Assembly (NCBI GenBank): GCA_963658575.1
Contig: CAVKQB010000003.1
Span: forward strand, 19,248 to 83,247
Direction: 5' to 3'
Length of the DNA stretch: 64,000 nt
Origin: W0P28-013 sp963658575
GTDB lineage: Bacteria; Bacteroidota; Bacteroidia; Bacteroidales; Paludibacteraceae
Under the pieces are notes generated by a model that searched no databases, was not told the origin of the DNA, and was given only the letters and a program-made list of their open reading frames with translations. Positions 51,321-59,428 of the stretch are shown piece by piece; position 1 is the first letter of the stretch; every line of letters starts with the position of its first letter. The position numbers and the translations under genes are program-made.

Positions 51321-53405
51321 TTAAGACTCTTTCAGCCAGCGGTCGAGCCAAGCGAAGAAGGTGCGTTGCCACAGAATGCCGTTTTGCGGTTTCAGAACCC
51401 AATGGTTTTCGTCGGGGAAGATGAGCAGTTCGGCAGGCACGCCGCGTAGTTTGGCCGCGTTGAATGCGCTCATGCCTTGCGAGGCGAGTATGCGGTAGTC
51501 TTTTTCGCCGTGAATGCAGAGTATTGGCGTGTCCCATTTGTCGACAAACAGGTGTGGCGATGTGGCGAATGTGCGCTGTGCGGTGGCGTTGTTTTTGTCC
51601 CAATAGGCACCGCCCATGTCCCAATTGGCAAACCACATCTCTTCGGTTTCGAGGTATTGCTGTTGCAGGTTGAATATGCCGTCGTGGGCGATGAACGCTT
51701 TGAAACGTTTGTTGTGGTGCCCTGCCAGCCAATAGACCGAAAATCCGCCGAAACTTGCGCCTACGCAGCCCAAATGGTCGGTATCGACGAAGGGTTCTTT
51801 GCAGAATGTGTCGATGGCGGTGAGGTAGTCTTTCATGCACTGTCCGCCGTAGTCGCCGCTAATCTGTTCGAGCCATTCTTGGCCGAATCCGTAAAGTCCG
51901 CGCCGGTTGGGTGCCACGATGATGTAGTCGTTGGCTGCCATTATCTGGAAATTCCAACGGTAACTCCAAAATTGGCTTACGGGCGATTGCGGACCGCCTT
52001 CGCAGTAGAGTAGTGTGGGATATTTTTTCGATGCGTCGAAGTGTGGCGGGTAGATTATCCAGACGAGCATCTGTTTGTTGTCGGAGGTGGTCATCCAGCG
52101 TGGCTCCACGCGTCCCATCTCCAGCTGGTCGAGCAGCGGTTTGTTTTCGAAGGTGATTTGCCGCTCTTCGCCCGTGGTCGGGTCGATGGTGTAGATGTCG
52201 TTGGGCGCGCTCATGCTGTGGCGCAATCCCACAAGTCCTTTGTCGGTGAGCGCAATCGATTCGTAGTCGTGTGTGCCGTCGGTGATTTGGACGAATTGGT
52301 GTGTGCCGATGTTGGCTTTGTATATTTGTGTGGTGCCGTGTTGGCAACTTGTCAGGTATATTTCGTCGCTGTTGTCGTTCCACACGAGCGTGGCGCAACT
52401 TTGGTCCCAACCGGCCGACAGGTCGGTGCGTTCGCCCGTTTCGCGATTCATGACGAATAGGCGATTTTTGTCCGATTCGTAGCCGTCGCGCTCCATGCTT
52501 TCCCACGCCAGCCATTGTCCGTCGGGCGAAAACTGCGGATTGATGTCGTAGCCCATCATGCCTTCGGTGAGGTTGCGCGTTTCGCCGCTGGCGAGGTCGT
52601 ACAAGTAGATGTCCGAATTGGTCGAGATGGCATATTCCAAGCCTGTCTTTTTGCGGCAGGTGTAGGCTATCGCTGTTTCGTCGGGAGCCCAAGCCAGTTG
52701 CTCTACGCCGCCAAAAGGCTTCATCGGACATTCGTAGGGCGTGCCGTCGAGCAGGTCGATGATGTTGCTCACACGCAGCGATTGTCCGTCGTTCGTCAGG
52801 TCGCAGAGGAACGGGTGTGGCGCGGTTTCTGTCCATTCGTCCCAATGTTTGTACATCAGATCATCGACGATGCGCCCTGTTGCCAGCGGCAGATCGGGAT
52901 ATTTGTCGGCGGTTGTCGGCACCGTTTTTACTTGTGCTATCAAAACGATTTTTGTGCGCGATGGCGAAAGCAGGTAACCGTCGATCTCTTTGTCGAATCC
53001 TTCGAGGCAGAGCGTTTTCTCGTTCGACAGACCTGCGGTCAGGTAGAGTTTGCCGCCCTTCAGGTAGGTGAGTTGTGCATTGCCCCAAAATGCGGGGTCG
53101 CTGCCCACAAATTCGTCGATGGTTTCGAGTTGGCCGTTGTTTGGCACCGCCAGCCGCACCCATGTGGCCGAGCGGTTTTCGGACACGCTGTAGTACGACA
53201 CGGTGTAGGCCATGTATCCAGTCTCGATGTCGGGAACCACGCAGCCGATGCGCCCCATAGCCCAGAGTGCTTCGGGTGTCATGCGGTCGCTCGCAAGTGT
53301 CAGGTCGGTGCGCCCGATGGGACGCGCGTCGTCGTTCGTGTTGTTTGTGCTGCACGCTGCCGTGCCAACCATTAGTGCCATCATTGCCAAAAATTTCAAT
53401 TTCAT
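51321..53405 (-). CDS. S9-family dipeptidyl peptidase lipoprotein (DPP5-like)
   Basis: Prolyl-oligopeptidase-type serine peptidase that removes dipeptides from peptides in the periplasm, 694 residues. It begins with a lipoprotein signal (MVGTAAC, Cys18). A seven-bladed beta-propeller-like region (~60-420, repeats such as WAPDETAIAYTCRK, FSPDGQWLAWESME) precedes the alpha/beta-hydrolase domain. The catalytic triad is S551 (GASFGGFS), D636 (GEKDYRI) and H668 (DENHWV). Length and lipid anchor resemble Porphyromonas DPP5 and its relatives, used in peptide nutrition. It has its own promoter box. Confidence 0.92.
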   Translation of the reverse strand: MKLKFLAMMALMVGTAACSTNNTNDDARPIGRTDLTLASDRMTPEALWAMGRIGCVVPDIETGYMAYTVSYYSVSENRSATWVRLAVPNNGQLETIDEFVGSDPAFWGNAQLTYLKGGKLYLTAGLSNEKTLCLEGFDKEIDGYLLSPSRTKIVLIAQVKTVPTTADKYPDLPLATGRIVDDLMYKHWDEWTETAPHPFLCDLTNDGQSLRVSNIIDLLDGTPYECPMKPFGGVEQLAWAPDETAIAYTCRKKTGLEYAISTNSDIYLYDLASGETRNLTEGMMGYDINPQFSPDGQWLAWESMERDGYESDKNRLFVMNRETGERTDLSAGWDQSCATLVWNDNSDEIYLTSCQHGTTQIYKANIGTHQFVQITDGTHDYESIALTDKGLVGLRHSMSAPNDIYTIDPTTGEERQITFENKPLLDQLEMGRVEPRWMTTSDNKQMLVWIIYPPHFDASKKYPTLLYCEGGPQSPVSQFWSYRWNFQIMAANDYIIVAPNRRGLYGFGQEWLEQISGDYGGQCMKDYLTAIDTFCKEPFVDTDHLGCVGASFGGFSVYWLAGHHNKRFKAFIAHDGIFNLQQQYLETEEMWFANWDMGGAYWDKNNATAQRTFATSPHLFVDKWDTPILCIHGEKDYRILASQGMSAFNAAKLRGVPAELLIFPDENHWVLKPQNGILWQRTFFAWLDRWLKES

Positions 53406-53428
53406 AGTCCGCTATTTTGTCTGTTTTG

Positions 53429-53436
53429 CAAAGATA
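53429..53436 (-). promoter_or_regulatory. -7 element TATCTTTG for the S9 peptidase gene
   Basis: Perfect octamer on the minus strand, 23 bases before the ATG. Confidence 0.75.
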
Positions 53437-53828
53437 CAACTTTTTTGTTTAGCGGCGAATGCTTTGGCGGAAAAGGATTTTTGGGGGAAATTTTACCACG
53501 AGCAATTTTTTGCCTCAAAAAAAAGTGTTAAATTTTGTTAAAGATTTCTGTCGGACATATTTTTACCATTTTTTTGTTGCGCTTCTCGCGCGCGTGCGCA
53601 TAATGCGCGCGCACGCGTTGGCACGCTCAAAATCAATTTTTATTGCGTAACGTTCTGATTTTTAATGGTTTGCGCGAATTATTAAGCGTTTTCCCATTTT
53701 TATATATGGTACATGCGCGCGAGATGAGGTTTTGTAACATTGTGGTGTCGCACGATTTGATAGGCGTGCGTTGAACATTTTTTCAATTTCTTAAGACCTT
53801 GCGGTGTGTAGGCAACCGTTTATCGATT
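53437..53828. other. Intergenic region with GC-rich palindromes
   Basis: No convincing gene. The centre (53585-53626) is a CG-rich block with nested inverted repeats, TGCGCATAATGCGC and GCGTGCGC/GCGCACGC, set in AT-rich DNA. A second GCGCGCG stretch lies near 53715. No TAnnTTTG box was clear before the next ATG. Confidence 0.5.
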
Positions 53829-54023
53829 ATGGAAACAAATAGTTTGAAACTGCGGTTCGTGTTGGAACGTGAGACAAAAAATCATCTGCGTTTTTCCGAG
53901 CAGGTGCTCGATCGTTGGGGAGTGCCAGCGATTGCGAACATCTATCTGAGCAAACATGCCATCAAGGCGCTTGGCTACCGCGAAGGCGATGCGCTGGAAA
54001 TAACCATTGCTGCGGTCAGATAG
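53829..54023 (+). CDS. Small protein, stand-alone ETKN domain
   Basis: A 64-residue soluble protein of unknown function. The pattern LRFVLERETKN, LRFSEQV, NIYLSKHAIKALGY and LEITI closely parallels the last ~60 residues of the 484-residue protein encoded 0.9 kb downstream (IRFAFDAETKN, IRFKELI, TIYINKSLLQEIGY, YVTL). It is therefore a free copy of that domain, probably a small beta-barrel-like fold. The ATG is chosen at METNSLKLRF; ten upstream codons are in frame but unlikely. It may bind the same partner as the large protein. That is inference. Confidence 0.7.
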   Translation: METNSLKLRFVLERETKNHLRFSEQVLDRWGVPAIANIYLSKHAIKALGYREGDALEITIAAVR

Positions 54024-54075
54024 CGCGACAAAAATCACTCAATTTTTCAAAAACAAACAAAAAACACTTACAATC

Positions 54076-54681
54076 ATGAAAAAAAATCTTATTTTAGCAA
54101 TTTGTGTGGTTGTGTGCTGCGGCTCGATTGCCGCTCAAAAACGTCCTTGTTACGCATATGCCATGGGCAAGGTGCCTGCGGCCGGTTCGACGTTGTGTAT
54201 CGTCGCATTAGATGGCGATTCGCTGTTGTCGCCAGAACGTCCGCCCGAACGTGAGCTGCGTGATTTTGTCGCGATGGTCGTTGGCGCATGCAAGGCTAAA
54301 GGTTATAAGGTAACGCGAGATGTTACCAAATCCAACTCTATCATCGTCATTCAGCATGGCGTTGATAAAATTGATGGGGAATTCTTTAATTTTATACGAC
54401 TGTCGGCGTATACGAGCGGCGGAAAAACAAAGGGGGAAGATTATGTGTTGCTTTGCGCTACATGGCGTGTCGAAGAACAAAATTCTGAGTTTATTCTGCC
54501 ATTCTACAGCATTTTCGATAAATTGTTGCTAGGTGCTGCTATAGACAAGGGCTTTTTCTTCACCGGAACCAAAAGAATGCAGTGGGATGCCGAAGGCATG
54601 TTTATGGGCGTGAGCGACAGAACCATGAAGCGTCTCGGAAGATATACGAATAAGTATGGCCTCCTGTGGTACTATGAATAA
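54076..54681 (+). CDS. Hypothetical secreted protein
   Basis: A 201-residue protein with a Sec signal (LILAICVVVCCGSIAAQ). The mature part has no known motif. It shows alternating strands and helices (DFVAMVVGACKAKGYKV, VTKSNSIIVIQHGVDKIDG, EFILPFYSIFDKLLLGAAID) and a C-terminal TMKRLGRYTNKYGLLWYYE. Composition is more AT-rich than the housekeeping genes around it, which suggests an accessory gene. It follows the ETKN-domain gene by 52 bases in the same direction. Confidence 0.7.
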   Translation: MKKNLILAICVVVCCGSIAAQKRPCYAYAMGKVPAAGSTLCIVALDGDSLLSPERPPERELRDFVAMVVGACKAKGYKVTRDVTKSNSIIVIQHGVDKIDGEFFNFIRLSAYTSGGKTKGEDYVLLCATWRVEEQNSEFILPFYSIFDKLLLGAAIDKGFFFTGTKRMQWDAEGMFMGVSDRTMKRLGRYTNKYGLLWYYE

Positions 54682-54824
54682 AATGACAGATGGTGTAGTT
54701 ACTCGGAATTACGATGACGATTTGTTTCCGCGGTAAAATGTTGAACATAATCCCCATGAACAAACCGAGCAGGCATCAAGAAAAATGCCGCTCGTTCCAG
54801 TACGCATACTGAAAACGTGTAGAA

Positions 54825-54865
54825 CTCAAGGCAACTTCGTGGGAGCCTCTTTCGGGGTTGCCTTG
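54825..54865. terminator. Inverted repeat after the secreted-protein gene
   Basis: TCAAGGCAAC and GTTGCCTTGA form a 10-bp stem with a 21-base loop containing an inner CTCTTTCGGGG stretch. No immediate U-tract follows; a run of A and T comes ten bases later. A terminator or mRNA 3' structure is plausible. Confidence 0.45.
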
Positions 54866-54915
54866 AACTCTCCCTTAAAAAATTATTGAAAACCCTTTTG
54901 AAAACTTGAAAAATT

Positions 54916-56370
54916 ATGAACGGAATAGACCGAATAAGAGATTTTCTTGCGACCGTCTTTGACACTAATCACAGCAAGATAGAAAACCCGGGCAACAGCG
55001 ACCAAAAACCTCCTTATGCCGTACCTTCTACGGAACAGGATAACCCATCTGATGTGGCGTTCTCGTGCCAAGAGAGCGATGGCACGGCTTCTGCCGAAAA
55101 AGATACGCACGATAATCCGACTGAACAAGAGCAACTTGTCGCCGAGCCGCCCAAATACCCAACCAAGGAAGACGGTACGCCCGACTACGACAATATGACT
55201 CCGCAGCAGGAGTACGACTATGTAGTAGAAAACTATGGCGAAGAGACGGCTCAAAAGGTCGCGCAATCCTATATCAAGCGTTGTCAAAACGCAATAAGCA
55301 ACATACAGGCGCAACTCGACGACGGAGAAGTTATAGGCAGTCGGGCTGCCCTGCTTTGCCAATTGAGAGATAACAGGCAGCGTCTCGAAGCGTGGCGCGC
55401 GCTCCTCAAAGAACAGCCGCCAGCAACTGAAACGCAGCAGAAATCGCCTATACCCGATTGCCCGACAGCATTGAGCGAACGCTTCAAACATCCGAGAATA
55501 CTATTTTATGCATCGCGCATACAACAATGGCGCCACGACATACAAAATGCCACTTCCGACAGCGAACGCGACATGCTCCAAATAAAACTCCATTACAGAA
55601 CGAGGTGGTGGAAGCGTTCTATCCTCGATTTGATATGCGACCCAATACTTAGCGCAGAATATGATTCTGTAGTCGACTCGCTGGATTGGGACGATCTTAC
55701 CGAAGCGGAACAATGGCAGGCCGAAGTGCGCGAGGCAACTCTATCGGTGATGCGCAAAAAAGAAAAAGGCGAAATGTACAAACATGCCATGAACCTGTTG
55801 CGCAACACGGAGAGCTCGGATTTGGAACGCTTGGTGGCCGAAACCGTGATAGAGGCAATAGAACAGGACGAAAAAGAATCATATGAAAATGATATCCTAC
55901 CGCGATTGAAGAAGCTCGACGGCGTGAGCGATATAACCATGAATAGCGGCATCAGTGTTCGCCCAAGCCGCAAAGGCGAGATAATGGAACTTGTTCATGT
56001 GGTAGAAGCCTCTGTACCCGCCGAAGCTGAAACCGATTTTCTCTGTGAAATGGAAACAGCGGCAGATATTCTCATGCCAGACCGCTTTTCTATCAGTCTC
56101 GAGGAGACAGTAAAAACAAGCGACAACCAAAAAAAGGTCAAAACCACACAACTCGATCCGAACTTCAACGAACTGCGGTATTTCATGGACGAAGGGGCAA
56201 CCATACGTTTTGCATTCGATGCAGAGACCAAAAACACCATTCGCTTCAAAGAACTGATCGATGGCGATTCTGACATCCCCAAAATGGGCACCATCTACAT
56301 AAACAAATCGCTGCTGCAAGAAATCGGTTACGACCCCAACTATTGGCTCTATGTAACACTGCAACACTAA
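54916..56370 (+). CDS. Large accessory protein with C-terminal ETKN domain
   Basis: A 484-residue soluble, acidic protein. Residues 1-75 are low-complexity and acidic. Residues ~78-165 (PPKYPTKEDGTPDYDNMTPQ, then helices to QRLEAWRALLKEQ) recall a segment in very large proteins of Bacteroidota mobile elements, from memory only. Residues ~200-345 are helical and charged, ~345-420 mixed. The last ~60 residues are the domain shared with the 64-residue protein upstream. No enzyme motif was found. G+C is lower than in the flanking core genes. It is probably a mobile-element-derived or defence-type gene; function unknown. Confidence 0.75.
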   Translation: MNGIDRIRDFLATVFDTNHSKIENPGNSDQKPPYAVPSTEQDNPSDVAFSCQESDGTASAEKDTHDNPTEQEQLVAEPPKYPTKEDGTPDYDNMTPQQEYDYVVENYGEETAQKVAQSYIKRCQNAISNIQAQLDDGEVIGSRAALLCQLRDNRQRLEAWRALLKEQPPATETQQKSPIPDCPTALSERFKHPRILFYASRIQQWRHDIQNATSDSERDMLQIKLHYRTRWWKRSILDLICDPILSAEYDSVVDSLDWDDLTEAEQWQAEVREATLSVMRKKEKGEMYKHAMNLLRNTESSDLERLVAETVIEAIEQDEKESYENDILPRLKKLDGVSDITMNSGISVRPSRKGEIMELVHVVEASVPAEAETDFLCEMETAADILMPDRFSISLEETVKTSDNQKKVKTTQLDPNFNELRYFMDEGATIRFAFDAETKNTIRFKELIDGDSDIPKMGTIYINKSLLQEIGYDPNYWLYVTLQH

Positions 56371-56383
56371 GTTATTTGATTTT

Positions 56384-56399
56384 CGCCCCAAATGGGGCG
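56384..56399. other. Small hairpin CGCCCCAAATGGGGCG
   Basis: A 7-bp perfect stem with a two-base loop, 14 bases after the stop of the preceding gene. No U-tract, so termination is uncertain. Confidence 0.4.
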
Positions 56400-56511
56400 C
56401 GCACATTCCCCGCGCCTGTCGCGTTGCCGAATCGGCTTTTTTTGTACGCTGATAATCAGGCGTTTGAAAAAATATCTCATCATTTTTTGCCCGATTCACA
56501 CTTTTTTTTTA

Positions 56512-56519
56512 TATCTTTG
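56512..56519 (+). promoter_or_regulatory. -7 element TATCTTTG for the GT5-like operon
   Basis: Perfect octamer 30 bases before the ATG; a TTTG lies 22 bases further upstream, slightly long spacing. It should drive the run of genes up to clpC. Confidence 0.7.
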
Positions 56520-56548
56520 CATAAGATTTTGTAAATAGGGGGAGAATT

Positions 56549-57373
56549 ATGAAAGAACCAGTGAAAATCCTGTTTATCGCACAAGAACTGACACCGTATG
56601 TGCTTGAAAATCAGATGTCTAAACTGTGTCGCGAACTGCCGCAATACATGCAGGAGCAGGGCTGCGAAATCCGCATTTTCATGCCTTGCTACGGCACAAT
56701 CAACGAACGCCGCAACCAACTGCACGAGGTACAACGGCTTTCGGGCATGAACCTGATAATCGACGACAACGACCACCCGCTCATCATCAAGGTGGCATCG
56801 CTGCCATCGGCGCGCATGCAGGTCTATTTCATCGACAACGACGACTATTTCCGCCGGCGCGGCACCAGCACCGACGAAAACGGCAAGGAATTCGACGACA
56901 ACGACGACCGCATGATATTTTTTGCGCGCGGCGTGCTCGAAACCATCAAAAAATTGCGCTGGACACCCAACATCATACACTGCCACGGCTGGATGACGTC
57001 GCTCGTGCCGCTCTACATACACACCGCCTACCACGACGACCCATTCTTCGAAAACGCCAAAATAGTCTATTCGGCATACAATAATCCGTTCAAAAAAACG
57101 TTTGGCAAAATGTTTGCCAAGCACGCCATCACCAAAGGCGTGGCTCCCGACGATGTGTCGCTGCTTGCCAAAGGCAAAGTTGGCCACGCCGATGTAACAC
57201 GCTTGGCGGTTCGATTTGCGGATATGGCCGACTCGGGCAGCCCCGAAATGGACGAAACCATGGAGTCGCTCGCTGCCGCCGAAGGGAAACCGTTTGCCCC
57301 TTATGCCGACGATTTCCGCGCGAAATACACACAACTGTATGCCGACGTGGATGCAGTTTTCAGAGAGATGTAA
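56549..57373 (+). CDS. Glycogen/starch-synthase-like protein, N-terminal half only
   Basis: A 274-residue protein matching the N-terminal catalytic domain of GT5 glycogen synthases (VKILFIAQELTPYVLENQMS, GCEIRIFMPCYGTINERR, NIIHCHGWMTSLVPLYIHTA, IVYSAYNN). A full GT5 enzyme is about 480 residues with a second Rossmann domain, which is absent here, and the following gene does not supply it. The short form is known in Bacteroidota. It may be a regulator, or an acceptor-binding protein, rather than a glucosyltransferase. It is the first gene of a run with the DUF4270 lipoprotein, a secreted protein and clpC. Confidence 0.85.
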   Translation: MKEPVKILFIAQELTPYVLENQMSKLCRELPQYMQEQGCEIRIFMPCYGTINERRNQLHEVQRLSGMNLIIDDNDHPLIIKVASLPSARMQVYFIDNDDYFRRRGTSTDENGKEFDDNDDRMIFFARGVLETIKKLRWTPNIIHCHGWMTSLVPLYIHTAYHDDPFFENAKIVYSAYNNPFKKTFGKMFAKHAITKGVAPDDVSLLAKGKVGHADVTRLAVRFADMADSGSPEMDETMESLAAAEGKPFAPYADDFRAKYTQLYADVDAVFREM

Positions 57374-57388
57374 CTTGCAAAAAGGAAG

Positions 57389-58759
57389 ATGAAAAAATTT
57401 CGTCAGATACGAAATGCGCTGCTTGCCTTGGTTGCGCTTGTGGCTTTTGGCTGCACCGATACCAAACAAACGGGGCTCGTGGTGCAGCCCGAAGGCGACC
57501 AAATAGTGGTTTTTACCGACACATTTGCCGTCGAATCCAGCGAAAGTTACGACAATGTCATCTCGGCGCAGTGCGACACCGCCACCATGGCGTTGGGTGA
57601 ATTTTACAGCGAACGCTTTGGCTCTACCAAGGCCGAACTGCTCGTGCAACTTGCGCCGCCCGTTGGCTATCAATTTCCGCCCGATTCGCTGCAGCCCAAA
57701 GCCGATTCGCTGGTGCTGTACATGTACTACAATTCCTATTTCGGGAGCAAAACGGCGCCGCTCGAAATCAGCATCTACGAAATCGACAAACAGGCCATCG
57801 CCTACAACCAAATCTACTATTCCGACCTCGATGTGGCCGATTTCACCGACGAATCGATTTTGATGGGGCGGCGCGTCATCACGTCGGTCGACCAGACTCT
57901 GCCCGATTCGGTGCTCGACGATGACGACTATGTGCCGTCGTTCCGCTACAAGTTTTCTGACGAACAGTTGAACCGCTTTTTCAGCATGCCCACGGCCGCC
58001 TACCAGTCGCGCGAGGCGTTTGTCGATGAGTTCAAAGGCATGTACATCACCACCAAGTACGGCGCATCGACCATACTCTATTTCAACCAAATCATGCTGA
58101 AATTGTTCTACCACTACAACGTGCACCGCGACGGTAGGGACACCATACTCAACACATCGATAATTTTTCCGGCCAACAGCGAAGTGCGCCAGTTGAACCG
58201 CTTCGAACACGGGCATTTTGTGGCCGATTCGCTGGCCGACGACAGCCTGCTGCTCGTGAAATCGCCCGCCGGCATCTATCCGCGCGTGCAGATTCCCGTG
58301 GGCAAGATGTGGGACAGTGTCTCGAAAAACATCGGCGATAGGCTCTACAACGTGAATAGTGCCGTGCTCGAAGCCGAAGTGGCGGCGCAGGACGAGGGCG
58401 ATTTGGCGTTGCCGATGCCCACAGCGTTGTTGCTCCTGCGCGAGTCGCAACTCGAAAAATTCGCCACCGACGAATTTGTGCCGCAAAACACCGACTCGAT
58501 GGGCGTGGTGGCCATCTACGACAGCGAAAACGACCGCTATCAGTTCGATTTGGCATATCTGATGACACACGACGTGCGCTACAAGTACGAAATCGACGAT
58601 GTGGAAACGTTTGCCATCGTGCCGTGCAAGGTAACCTACAGTTCGTCGGGCAGCATTGCAGCGGTGAAGCCGCTCCGGCAGCTGAGCGGACTCAGTCTGC
58701 GCAGTGCCAGAAATACCGTTTCGCCCTTGCGTATCAAGATGATTTACAACGGATTCTGA
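57389..58759 (+). CDS. DUF4270-family lipoprotein
   Basis: A 456-residue lipoprotein (LLALVALVAFGC, Cys22) of a Bacteroidota-specific family of unknown function. Visible family features are the region VVFTDTFAVESSESYDNVIS, YLLG-like GEFYSERFGSTKAELLVQL, a long beta-rich body with PKADSLVLYMYYNSYFG, and a C-terminal half with FYHYNVHRDGRDTILNTSII. Expected at the outer membrane. In related genomes it lies next to the half-length GT5 protein, as here. The gap to that gene is 15 bases, so they form one operon. Confidence 0.9.
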   Translation: MKKFRQIRNALLALVALVAFGCTDTKQTGLVVQPEGDQIVVFTDTFAVESSESYDNVISAQCDTATMALGEFYSERFGSTKAELLVQLAPPVGYQFPPDSLQPKADSLVLYMYYNSYFGSKTAPLEISIYEIDKQAIAYNQIYYSDLDVADFTDESILMGRRVITSVDQTLPDSVLDDDDYVPSFRYKFSDEQLNRFFSMPTAAYQSREAFVDEFKGMYITTKYGASTILYFNQIMLKLFYHYNVHRDGRDTILNTSIIFPANSEVRQLNRFEHGHFVADSLADDSLLLVKSPAGIYPRVQIPVGKMWDSVSKNIGDRLYNVNSAVLEAEVAAQDEGDLALPMPTALLLLRESQLEKFATDEFVPQNTDSMGVVAIYDSENDRYQFDLAYLMTHDVRYKYEIDDVETFAIVPCKVTYSSSGSIAAVKPLRQLSGLSLRSARNTVSPLRIKMIYNGF

Positions 58760-58773
58760 TTTTTTTCTGAAAG

Positions 58774-59424
58774 TTGAAACGCATTGCTTTCATAATCGGT
58801 TTTCTGTCGGCGATGGGCTTGGCGGCGGCCAACGACTCCATCTCGACACGCTACGTCAAAGGCGAGTTCATCAGTTACTGCTCGGTCGATGCCAATGCGC
58901 CGATGGCCGTGGGCGACTCGGTGGTCGAGGATTTGGTCGACCAGATAACCTCCGACTACGAGCAACTGTTCACGTGGGCTTTCAAAGGGCTTGGGCAGCA
59001 GGGCGAGGACGACGAACGCGACGAAGTGGTGCTCATCGTCAAGCAATCGACGTTTGACAAAATGTCAGGTTTGTGCCACATGGTGGTCGATATCGATGTG
59101 CCGCACGTAACCAAATTCAGCGATGTGCCAATCAATAGCCGTGTGCTGCAAACCAAACTCGCCGACGGCACAACACGTGTCGATGTCGATATCTATTACT
59201 CCAATGCGGTGCTGAAAAAAGCCTATGGCACGTTTTTTGTAAAAAAGTTGGCAGAAAACCGCATCGAAATGAGCGTCGAGATACATGTGCGTTTCGGCTG
59301 GTTTTTCAACATATTCATCACACAGCGGCGTTTTCGCAATATCGTCGAATGGCGTATGCAGGGCTTCATGAACAACCTGCGCGAAGAGGCCGAAAAACGT
59401 TATTCCACACAGATAAGCAACTGA
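58774..59424 (+). CDS. Hypothetical exported protein with TTG start
   Basis: A 216-residue protein whose signal peptide (RIAFIIGFLSAMGLAAAND) begins at a TTG codon 14 bases after the previous stop. No upstream ATG is in frame, and the next ATG is inside the signal peptide, so TTG is the likely start. The mature region is strand-rich (EFISYCSVDANAPMAVGDSV, MVVDIDVPHVTKFSD, TRVDVDIYYSNAVLKKAYG) and ends in a basic helix (NNLREEAEKRYS). No family is recognised. It lies between a lipoprotein gene and clpC, four bases before the latter. Confidence 0.8.
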   Translation: MKRIAFIIGFLSAMGLAAANDSISTRYVKGEFISYCSVDANAPMAVGDSVVEDLVDQITSDYEQLFTWAFKGLGQQGEDDERDEVVLIVKQSTFDKMSGLCHMVVDIDVPHVTKFSDVPINSRVLQTKLADGTTRVDVDIYYSNAVLKKAYGTFFVKKLAENRIEMSVEIHVRFGWFFNIFITQRRFRNIVEWRMQGFMNNLREEAEKRYSTQISN

Positions 59425-59428
59425 AAAC

